This document shows positions 57,391 to 64,000 of a stretch of DNA of 64,000 nucleotides, piece after piece. Below the pieces are notes generated by a model, which was given only the letters and a program-made list of their open reading frames with translations, was not told where the DNA came from and ran no database searches. The first letter of the stretch is position 1. Each line of letters starts with the position of its first letter. Origin of the DNA: Acinetobacter sp. ANC 7912 (GTDB lineage: Bacteria; Pseudomonadota; Gammaproteobacteria; Pseudomonadales; Moraxellaceae); NCBI RefSeq assembly GCF_039862785.1, contig NZ_CP156795.1, positions 3,075,975 through 3,139,974 of the forward strand, in the 5' to 3' direction. The position numbers and the translations under genes are program-made.

Positions 57391-57508
57391 AAAATTAGTT
57401 TTTAATCGTTTTACATTTCTAAATTTCCTTTAGTTTTGTGCCCTTTCAACGGCGGTTAAAAATTAATGGCATTTAGTAATTGGCGTTACTAAAGCCACCA
57501 GTTCCATG

Positions 57509-57542
57509 AAAAGGGTCAAGCATTGGCGTGTTTGACCTTTTT
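57509..57542. terminator. Terminator-like hairpin in the element control region
   Basis: AAAAGGGTCAA pairs with TTTGACCTTTTT around an eleven-base loop, with T residues on both strands. It could end the integrase message or a small plus-strand RNA. Confidence 0.55.
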
Positions 57543-57799
57543 CTTTTTCTCCTACACTCATTAGACATAAATGCTTCTTAATGAACGTATTAGATTTCTA
57601 TGTTTTACTTTATAAGAGTTATGCTTAAATGGCTACCTCTTTACCCAACAAGTGAGTTAATTGTTGTCGCGCTAATGCAGCTATAAACAGTTTTTCAATT
57701 TTAAGACTCAGGATTTTTAGTCCGTTTTAATCTTTTTCCTCATTATTCCCTATTATTCCTCAATAATTAAAATATTCAGCAAGTTACAATTAGATACAA

Positions 57800-59035
57800 T
57801 TAAGCACCTTTAGCCTGATTAAAAAAGATCAGATTTGGTTCATAAATCACACTAAAAATATGATTACTCCACTTTTGCATCATCTCTGTACGTTCTTTCT
57901 CATACTTGGCCTTGTTATAAATACCTCTTACACCTTTGGCCGTATGGTTTAAACAAGCCTCGATTGCATCACTATTAAAACCTTGCTCGTTTAAATGGGT
58001 GCTGGCCGTTCTTCTCAAGTCGTGGACTGTGAACGGTGGCAAGTCTGTTAGTGCCAGTGCTGCCTTTTGCGCCGTATTAAAAGCGTTATGGCTGATATGA
58101 GTACCTGGCTTTCTGCCTACAAATACAAAAGGCTCATTACCTGCAATCGCCTTGAGTTCCTTAAATATCTCAATGATTTGATCTGACATATAAACGACCA
58201 TTTCACGGCTATGGCCTGTCGTGCTGTCTGCTTTGGTTTCAGGGATAAGCCATATACGGCTATCAAAGTCGATATGCTCCCATTTAGCCCTCAATAGCTC
58301 TGACTTTCTGACCAATGTCAGCAATGACAGCAAAAGGCCCAGCTTTCTAGGTCGGTAGATTCTTGAGTTTAGTAAGGTGGTGTAATAGGTACGGATTTCA
58401 TTTGTACTTAAATATCTATCTCTAGGCTTTGCCTTGTGTACGTGCCGTGATGGGATAGCCAAAACAGGGTTATAAGGTACAAGGCCCAGCGTCATTGCAT
58501 AATCAAACATGCGCTTTAATAAGCCTCTGACTTGGTTAGCTGCTGCATCATATCCCTGTTCTTTTTTGCGCCATATTGTACGGCGTATATCTTCAATACT
58601 GACCTGATCTAATGGGATGTGGCCCATCATTGGATAAATGTCATTGCTCAGGCATAAAACCATGTTGTAAGGGTCTTTGCGGTCTTTTTTAATGACTTCT
58701 TTTAAATAGCGTTCGCCGTAGTCCTTGAACAAAATGCCTTTAGGTTTTGCCTTATCTTGTTTAGGTGAAATACCTTTTGCCACCAATGACGCTGCTTCAT
58801 CTCTAAGCTGTGCAGCTTCTTTTATTGATACATCAGGATAATGCCCTAAAACCAATTTATCCTGCTTACCGTTCAGTGTGTAACGATAGCACCAAGACTT
58901 AACCCCAGTTGGTAGCACCTCAATAAACAATTTTTGACTTGGTGTGTATCTCACCGAGTAGCGTTTTTCTTTCGGCTTTAGTGCCTCAAGCTCTCTAAAT
59001 GTTGAAAAGCCAAGACTGCTATTTTTTGACATCAT
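57800..59035 (-). CDS. int: Tyrosine integrase (P4-like)
   Basis: The 411-aa tyrosine recombinase has an N-terminal DUF4102-type arm-binding domain (about 1-95), a core-binding domain (about 100-195) and the catalytic domain. It shows Arg in TLVRKSELLRAKW, HDLRRTASTHL (His-x-x-Arg) and the Tyr nucleophile near GIYNKAKY. It lies about 200 bases from the attachment site in mnmE. It should catalyse integration and excision of the element. No lesion is seen. Confidence 0.94.
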   Translation of the reverse strand: MMSKNSSLGFSTFRELEALKPKEKRYSVRYTPSQKLFIEVLPTGVKSWCYRYTLNGKQDKLVLGHYPDVSIKEAAQLRDEAASLVAKGISPKQDKAKPKGILFKDYGERYLKEVIKKDRKDPYNMVLCLSNDIYPMMGHIPLDQVSIEDIRRTIWRKKEQGYDAAANQVRGLLKRMFDYAMTLGLVPYNPVLAIPSRHVHKAKPRDRYLSTNEIRTYYTTLLNSRIYRPRKLGLLLSLLTLVRKSELLRAKWEHIDFDSRIWLIPETKADSTTGHSREMVVYMSDQIIEIFKELKAIAGNEPFVFVGRKPGTHISHNAFNTAQKAALALTDLPPFTVHDLRRTASTHLNEQGFNSDAIEACLNHTAKGVRGIYNKAKYEKERTEMMQKWSNHIFSVIYEPNLIFFNQAKGA

Positions 59036-59233
59036 TTAGTACCCATGAGAAAAAATCTATTTTTTTTAGTACCGATACCATTTAGATACTAAAAAAATCA
59101 TAGCACTAGATGAACTCATAGAACATATAGGAACAATAAAAAGACATAAAAAAAGCACTAAGCTATTAAAACTTAATGCTATTTAATTATCATTGGAACT
59201 TATTAGAATTTACTGGAATATAGGCTTAAATTG

Positions 59234-59251
59234 AAATTACTTTCCAATACA
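59234..59251. other. Attachment site of the integrative element, right (mnmE 3' end)
   Basis: AAATTACTTTCCAATACA overlaps the mnmE stop and last codons (CIGK). It matches 50696-50713 exactly, so insertion rebuilds the mnmE end. Confidence 0.9.
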
Positions 59252-60595
59252 AAATGATCCAAAGATCTTGCCGAGCAAATCATCCGCACTAAAGTCACCG
59301 GTGATCTCACCCAAAGCATTTTGGGCCAGACGTAGCGATTCTGCGACTAGTTCACCCGCGTTATACACCACCAGTTGCTCACGTGCTTCTGCCAGATATG
59401 CCTGAGTGCGCTTCATTGCGTCTAAATGGCGGGTACGTGCGATAAAGGCATCTTCTTCAGGCTGAAAGCCTGCATGCGCTGTAATCGTATCTATGAGCGC
59501 CTGAACACCAGTTTCCTGCTTGGCTGAAACAGTGATATGACGGAAACCTTCAAAATCACCGATCGCAGCCTCAGCACCAGTGAGGTCACATTTATTCCCA
59601 ATCAGCATCAAGCGTTTTGGCTCAAGATGCTCAGCAAAGTATTCCTGTGCCAATTGTAACGGATTCTCACCTTGGCTCAGATCATAAACCAGCAACAACA
59701 GATCCGCCTGTTCAATCTCCTTAATCGCACGGCGGATGCCTTCTTTCTCGACCACATCACCCGTTTCACGCAGACCTGCGGTATCGGTCAGGGTAATTGG
59801 CAAGCCATTCAGGGTAATTTTCTCATGCAGCACGTCACGGGTCGTTCCAGCAATATCAGTGACAATAGCGCGTTCATTGCCTGCTAGTGCATTTAACAGG
59901 GAAGATTTACCTGCATTCGGTTTGCCTGCGATCACCACTTGTAAACCTTCACGCAATAATTGGCCCTGACGTGCCGATTGCTGGACTTGGGTTACGGCAG
60001 CAGCTACACCATCCAGTAGTTTGAGAATCTTGCCATCCGCAAGGAAATCGATTTCTTCTTCGGGGAAGTCAATCGCGGCTTCCACATGCAGACGTAGGTG
60101 AATCAGCTGTTCCAACACTGTATTCACTTTGGTGGAAAAAGCCCCTTGCAGGGAACGTACCGCAGAACGTGCCGCAGCCTGCGAGGTCGCATCGATCAAG
60201 TCAGCAATCGCTTCAGCCTGTACCAGATCCAGCTTGCCATTTTCAAAGGCACGCATCGAGAATTCACCCGCTTTGGCTGCAGTAGCACCAAGCTCTAGTA
60301 AACGTGCCAATAGAGCATTCTGGATCACCGGGCCGCCATGGCCCTGCAGTTCCACCACATCTTCACCAGTAAAGGAATGCGGGTTCGGGAAGCAGATCAC
60401 TAGACCTTCATCCATGATTTCACCCGCCGCATCATAGAACTTTCTGAAAGCAGCAAAACGTGCCTGTGGCAGTTCTTTCTGGGTCAGAGCCTGGGCAATC
60501 TCATAGGATTTTGGGCCAGACAGGCGAATCACCCCAACGCCGCCACGTCCGGGTGGTGTCGCAATCGCAGCAATGGTTGTGGTTGGGTTGAGCAT
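59237..60595 (-). CDS. mnmE: tRNA modification GTPase MnmE
   Basis: MnmE, with MnmG, modifies wobble uridine 34 of several tRNAs. The 452-aa product has an N-terminal folate-binding domain (PPGRGGVGVIRLSGP), a helical domain, a G domain (GKPNAGKSS, DIAGTTRD, DTAGLRE, GNKCD) and the invariant C-terminal CIGK. ATG 60595 gives the family start MLNPTTTIAAIATP. The integrative element recombined into its last codons without changing the protein. Confidence 0.95.
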   Translation of the reverse strand: MLNPTTTIAAIATPPGRGGVGVIRLSGPKSYEIAQALTQKELPQARFAAFRKFYDAAGEIMDEGLVICFPNPHSFTGEDVVELQGHGGPVIQNALLARLLELGATAAKAGEFSMRAFENGKLDLVQAEAIADLIDATSQAAARSAVRSLQGAFSTKVNTVLEQLIHLRLHVEAAIDFPEEEIDFLADGKILKLLDGVAAAVTQVQQSARQGQLLREGLQVVIAGKPNAGKSSLLNALAGNERAIVTDIAGTTRDVLHEKITLNGLPITLTDTAGLRETGDVVEKEGIRRAIKEIEQADLLLLVYDLSQGENPLQLAQEYFAEHLEPKRLMLIGNKCDLTGAEAAIGDFEGFRHITVSAKQETGVQALIDTITAHAGFQPEEDAFIARTRHLDAMKRTQAYLAEAREQLVVYNAGELVAESLRLAQNALGEITGDFSADDLLGKIFGSFCIGK

Positions 60596-60629
60596 ACAAT
60601 TCACCTGCAGAAGATCTAAAAATACAGCC

Positions 60630-60667
60630 AAAAAAATCCGCCTAAGATTACCATCTTAAGCGGATTT
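60630..60667 (-). terminator. yidC terminator
   Basis: On the minus strand AAATCCGCTTAAGAT pairs with ATCTTAGGCGGATTT around GGTA, followed by T residues. Confidence 0.88.
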
Positions 60668-60687
60668 ATTCAGCCCGTCAGCAAGAC

Positions 60688-62451
60688 TTAGTTTGCTGGG
60701 GTTGCACCTTCACGTTTTTCACGTTCTTTCGCTACTGACTTGTTGATCAGGCTTTGCTGGAAGATCGTGATCAGGTTGTTCACAATCCAGTACAGTACCA
60801 GACCAGCCGGGAAGAACAGCAGGAATACCGTAAAGATCACTGGCATGATCTTGAACACCTTAGCTTGCATTGGGTCAGCAGGCTGCGGGTTCAGAGACTG
60901 CTGGATGTACATGGTCGCACCCATCAGCAATGGCAGGATAAACCAAGGATCCATTGAAGATAAATCTTGGATCCAGAACATCCATGGTGCATGACGCAAT
61001 TCTACAGATTCCATCAATACCCAGTACAGTGCCAGGAAGATTGGCATTTGCAGTAACAATGGTAAACAGCCAGCAAGTGGATTCACCTGCTCGCGTTTAT
61101 ACAGCGCCATCATTTCTTGAGAGAAACGCATACGGTCTTCACCGAACTCTTCTTTCATACGCTGCATTTCTGGCGCGATCACACGCATTTTCGCCATAGA
61201 GCGGTAGCTCTTAGACGACAATGGCCATAGAATCACTTTGACCAATACTGTCAGCAGAATGATTGCCCAGCCCCAGTTGCCCACCAAGCCGTGGAAGAAC
61301 TGTAGTCCGAGGAACAGCAGTTTAGCAATTGGCCATAACCAGCCATAATCTACGGTCTGGTTTAAACCAACAGCCAGATCTTTCAGTTCTGACTGAATTT
61401 TTGGACCAGAGTAGAAGGTCGCATCAATTTCTGCCACCGTACCTGCTGGTACATTGAAGGTTGGAGAAGTAAAGCTGATGATGTTCATGTCATCAGTCGA
61501 TTTACGTGATTCCAGCTTCGCTGTATACGCTTCACCCTGAGCTTGAGTCAGTTTCAGGTTACCCGGTACCCAGGCACTCACGAAGTAGTGCTGAACCATG
61601 GCAATCCAGCCACCTTTAGCTTCAGTGCTGAGCTTTTCTTCAACAAAATTGTCAAATTTCAACTTGTTGTAGTGCTCATCCGGCGTACCCCATGCACCGC
61701 CCAAGAAAGTACCTAGTGTAAAGATACCCTGATCAGACTTGCCTGGATCTTCGGAATTGTCACGCTTGATCTGGCCAAACATTTGACCCTGCCAAGCCTG
61801 TCCACTGCGGTTCACCACTTTGTGGTTCACAACTACAGGATATTCACCTTCAGTGAAGTTAAAGGTTTTGATGATTTCGACACCATCAGCAGTCTTGAAT
61901 ACCATTGGTACAGACAGCACTTTCGCTGTCTCGCCATCTTTGTTCTTGCCTGCTTTAGCATCATTCAGGGTATAAGTGGTTTTTTCCACTTCATAGGTTG
62001 GGCGGCCATTACGGCTGCTGTCCGGTCCATTCAGGCCGATTAAACCAGACTGGGCGACATAAGTACGTTTCGCATCGCTTTCCAGCATCACGAAAGGTTC
62101 ATCGCTGTCTTTGTTTTTGTCATGATTGAGTAATTCAACACGAACAATATCACCACCTTTAGGGTTAATCCAAAGATGATAAAGGTCAGTTTGTACTGAA
62201 ATAAGCTGCTGACTTACAGGTGCTGTTGCATCCGCGGCTTGCTGCGCTGCTACATTTGCTTGTGGCACATCAGAAGCGGCTGTCGCCGTCTGACCATTCG
62301 GCAAATCTGCTGATACTTCATGCGAAACCACAGCAGTTTCCTGCTTTGCATTGGTTTGTGCATTTCCATAATCTTTTTGCCACGCCAAAATGAGCAAATA
62401 TGCGACAACAAACATAGCCCCGAGAATTGCAATCCTGGCCCATTGTTGCAT
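60688..62451 (-). CDS. yidC: Membrane protein insertase YidC
   Basis: YidC inserts and folds inner-membrane proteins with or without Sec. The 587-aa product has an N-terminal membrane anchor, a large periplasmic beta domain (about 60-345) and the conserved C-terminal Oxa1 core with five membrane segments (from YGWLWPIAKLL; PLSSKSYRSMAKMR, LAGCLPLLLQMPIF). The cytosolic C-terminus is basic. It follows yidD by five bases and is closed by a terminator before mnmE. Confidence 0.96.
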   Translation of the reverse strand: MQQWARIAILGAMFVVAYLLILAWQKDYGNAQTNAKQETAVVSHEVSADLPNGQTATAASDVPQANVAAQQAADATAPVSQQLISVQTDLYHLWINPKGGDIVRVELLNHDKNKDSDEPFVMLESDAKRTYVAQSGLIGLNGPDSSRNGRPTYEVEKTTYTLNDAKAGKNKDGETAKVLSVPMVFKTADGVEIIKTFNFTEGEYPVVVNHKVVNRSGQAWQGQMFGQIKRDNSEDPGKSDQGIFTLGTFLGGAWGTPDEHYNKLKFDNFVEEKLSTEAKGGWIAMVQHYFVSAWVPGNLKLTQAQGEAYTAKLESRKSTDDMNIISFTSPTFNVPAGTVAEIDATFYSGPKIQSELKDLAVGLNQTVDYGWLWPIAKLLFLGLQFFHGLVGNWGWAIILLTVLVKVILWPLSSKSYRSMAKMRVIAPEMQRMKEEFGEDRMRFSQEMMALYKREQVNPLAGCLPLLLQMPIFLALYWVLMESVELRHAPWMFWIQDLSSMDPWFILPLLMGATMYIQQSLNPQPADPMQAKVFKIMPVIFTVFLLFFPAGLVLYWIVNNLITIFQQSLINKSVAKEREKREGATPAN

Positions 62452-62456
62452 ATGTA

Positions 62457-62777
62457 TTACCCCAAGTGGTTAGAGTGATTTTGGTTCAATAAACGATCAC
62501 GAAAGGGTACAGCAACGTGAAGCGTTTGAGAATCTATTTGCTGAAATGAAATAAAACGAATCGCTTTCGGAGGAACCGGATCATATCCAGAGCCACCCCA
62601 CGGATGACAACGGCAAATACGCTGAGTAGCCAGCCACACACCACGTACAGCTCCATGTGTATGGACTGCTTCCAATGAATATTGAGAACATGTTGGAATA
62701 TAACGACAGCGGGGTCCAAGAAGAGGACTAATCGCAATCTGATAGAAACGTATTAACCAATGCAGTAAACGTACCAT
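62457..62777 (-). CDS. yidD: Membrane protein insertion efficiency factor
   Basis: The 106-aa product is the small amphipathic YidD. It has [20 protein letters not shown] and the conserved [15 protein letters not shown] block with [11 protein letters not shown] between them. It assists YidC-dependent insertion at the inner membrane. It lies nine bases after rnpA and five before yidC, the standard order. Confidence 0.94.
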   Translation of the reverse strand: MVRLLHWLIRFYQIAISPLLGPRCRYIPTCSQYSLEAVHTHGAVRGVWLATQRICRCHPWGGSGYDPVPPKAIRFISFQQIDSQTLHVAVPFRDRLLNQNHSNHLG

Positions 62778-62786
62778 TGGTCATCT

Positions 62787-63179
62787 CTACTTTTGTGGGG
62801 AGGGAGCTATTTTTGTATGCTTTTTGGCGAGACGGTTGAGTTTCTGCCAGGCAAATTGTAATTGCTGATGTAATTCTGCATTCGGGACTGCTTCAATGCC
62901 GACTTTAGGCATCACGACAATATCCAGATCGCTGAGTTGCTGCTGGTGCAGACGAAAGCTTTCGCGAGCAAGACGTTTTACTCGATTTCGCTCGTGCGCT
63001 CGGCGCACTTTTTTCTTAGCAACGACTAAACCCAAACGGCTATTTGGCAGTTCGGACTGTTTTGCAAGAAATAAGAAATGGGGTTGATGCACTTTAAAAA
63101 GCGCACCATCAAAGACACCTTTATAATCGGCAGCACAGCGTAATCGTAACTCTGTGCCAAAACCATAAAGTGTTGTCAT
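62787..63179 (-). CDS. rnpA: Ribonuclease P protein component
   Basis: RnpA binds the RNase P RNA and helps cut 5' leaders from tRNA precursors. The 130-aa basic protein has the RNR block [19 protein letters not shown], plus [17 protein letters not shown] at the N-terminus. ATG 63179 is chosen over the in-frame TTG 63188. It follows rpmH by 29 bases in the classic origin-side operon. Confidence 0.94.
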   Translation of the reverse strand: MTTLYGFGTELRLRCAADYKGVFDGALFKVHQPHFLFLAKQSELPNSRLGLVVAKKKVRRAHERNRVKRLARESFRLHQQQLSDLDIVVMPKVGIEAVPNAELHQQLQFAWQKLNRLAKKHTKIAPSPQK

Positions 63180-63208
63180 AACACCCAAAGTCGGCGAAGC
63201 CTAACCGA

Positions 63209-63343
63209 TTAAACAGTTAAGCTGTGACGACCTTTTGCACGACGGCGAGCTAGAACTTGACGACCAGCTTTAGTAGCCATACGAGCACGGAAACCATGAA
63301 CGCGTTTACGCTTTAATTCAGATGGTTGGAATGTACGTTTCAT
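63209..63343 (-). CDS. rpmH: 50S ribosomal protein L34
   Basis: The 44-aa very basic protein starts [20 protein letters not shown] and ends GRHSLTV, the complete L34 sequence. A GGGAG site precedes ATG 63343. It is the first gene of rpmH-rnpA-yidD-yidC and has a consensus promoter just upstream. Confidence 0.96.
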
Positions 63344-63382
63344 GTCGAAACTCCCAAAATGATCTTTCTATGAAGGTCCGCG

Positions 63383-63411
63383 ATTTTAGTGCTCATTGCT
63401 TGAGCTGTCAA
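63383..63411 (-). promoter_or_regulatory. rpmH operon promoter
   Basis: On the minus strand TTGACA (63406-63411), exactly 17 bases and TAAAAT (63383-63388) make a near-consensus sigma-70 promoter, 39 bases before rpmH. Confidence 0.85.
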
Positions 63412-63479
63412 TGAAAATGCGGTTTTCTTTTCAAATAACTCTTTGAGCAGACTTGTCTTTACATTTTCAAATAGTGTAA

Positions 63480-64000
63480 TCAAAGAGATTAAAAAAGAGT
63501 TAATCACAATGTAAACAATTGTTTTATAATCTATTGTGAGTTATAAACACTTATATCAACATATTTATCCACAATTCTATTCACATATTAAATTCATTCT
63601 CACGTTTTGAATTCAAATTTAAACTCAATCTAGTTATCCACAGAAAGCTCGAGGTTTATTAATAAATTCAAATTTTAAAATTTAAATTTATTAATATTAG
63701 GGAGCCGATTTGCTGTGGAAAATCCACTTTTTTAAATAATTAACATTATCTTATATTGTGGATAAAACTGTTTTTATAATTTTTATACTTTGTGGATAAC
63801 TTTGTGCTATATTTTATCCACAGCTTGCGGATAAACTTATCCACACCAGGTTTTAAATTTAAATTTATGCGTGAAAAGTGCTTTTTTGAGCGATTTCTGC
63901 AGAATATGCCATGACAGATGTGGATAACTTGGTTAGAATGGCGACCCGCTTCGGATGCGGTAATGTCTTTAATTGAAAATGGAATAAATAGGGGATTCAC
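63480..64000. other. oriC: Chromosomal replication origin (oriC) region
   Basis: Seven exact DnaA boxes occur: TTATCCACA at 63565, 63634, 63814 and 63837, and its complement at 63757, 63791 and 63919. AT-rich unwinding-type tracts (AATTTAAATT words) lie at 63590-63730 and 63848-63870. It is flanked by rpmH on the left. The window ends with AGGGGATTCAC, which looks like a ribosome site for a gene just outside, expected to be dnaA on the plus strand. Confidence 0.9.

Larger units (their letters stand above)
57159..57799. other. Control region between alpA-like and integrase genes
   Basis: This 641-base noncoding gap is AT-rich. It contains a perfect inverted repeat (57292-57315), two adjacent perfect hairpins (57357-57390) and a terminator-like hairpin (57509-57542). 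It should hold the operon promoter and perhaps an immunity RNA. No coding frame is convincing. Confidence 0.55.
50696..59251. mobile_element. Integrative element in the mnmE 3' end (satellite-like)
   Basis: The 8.5 kb element is bounded by 18-base direct repeats. All recognisable genes read on the minus strand: integrase next to mnmE, then AlpA-like, two unknowns, BRO-N protein, another unknown, DUF927 ATPase, an iteron array and ssb. About 1.4 kb of repeat-rich noncoding DNA forms the far end. No capsid, tail, terminase, relaxase or known defence gene is seen. The gene set resembles P4-like satellites or small replicating islands. Confidence 0.88.

Noticed and set aside
50696..59251. A dedicated anti-phage defence island
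   Set aside because: No gene shows a known defence domain, and the contents are integration, regulation and replication functions.

Overview
The window looks like the replication-origin region of a gammaproteobacterial chromosome, most likely Acinetobacter (Moraxellaceae). Evidence: the chain rpmH-rnpA-yidD-yidC-mnmE next to a 0.5 kb oriC-like stretch with seven exact DnaA boxes at the right end; a consensus parS site at 46.95 kb; an rRNA operon with Ile and Ala tRNAs; and Acinetobacter-like versions of argA, ribF-ileS-lspA-fkpB, purEK, mpl and a BlsA-type BLUF gene. I cannot assign a species from this alone.

Layout. 0-3.1 kb: a 51-codon orphan gene, two RcnB-like secreted proteins and argA. 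3.1-8.3 kb: a sulfonate-utilisation operon with two tandem substrate-binding lipoproteins, ssuD, ssuC and ssuB. 8.6-15.7 kb: a RutR-like TetR regulator, a nucleosidase-like protein, ribF-ileS-lspA-fkpB with overlapping ends, and an FMN reductase-like protein. 15.8-16.2 kb: two tandem RNA genes, each a run of four hairpins showing AGGA in the loop, like CsrA-binding CsrB/RsmZ RNAs. 16.3-19.4 kb: a PQQ-dependent sugar dehydrogenase and a membrane diguanylate cyclase. 19.5-25.3 kb: the rRNA operon on the minus strand. 25.7-43.1 kb: core genes (tyrS, anmK, a lytic transglycosylase, purEK, mpl, an alcohol dehydrogenase, sotB-like, terC/alx with a yybP-ykoY manganese riboswitch, guaD, hpt, glsB-like), one decayed BLUF gene and a striking AT-rich repeat field at 30.4-30.8 kb.

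43.1-59.25 kb is the accessory part. An IS605-type element has a one-base frameshift in tnpB and an IS4-family element inside its left-end hairpin. After dsbC and a divergent metal-efflux pair (dmeF/dmeR) with an RcnR-type operator, a second IS4-family element sits in the dmeR terminator and itself carries an IS982-family element. Then comes an 8.5 kb integrative element bounded by an 18 bp direct repeat at the mnmE 3' end. It encodes a tyrosine integrase, an AlpA-like protein, four small operon proteins including a BRO-N protein, a large DUF927-type ATPase and an SSB. Fourteen GGTAAC iterons lie between the ATPase and SSB genes. It has no recognisable capsid, packaging or conjugation genes, so a self-replicating phage satellite or mobilisable island is the best reading.

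The strongest candidates for something undescribed are the tandem CsrB-like RNAs (15.8-16.2 kb), the iteron-bearing satellite with its repeat-rich 1.4 kb noncoding end (50.7-52.75 kb), and the oriC-like AT repeat field at 30.4-30.8 kb.
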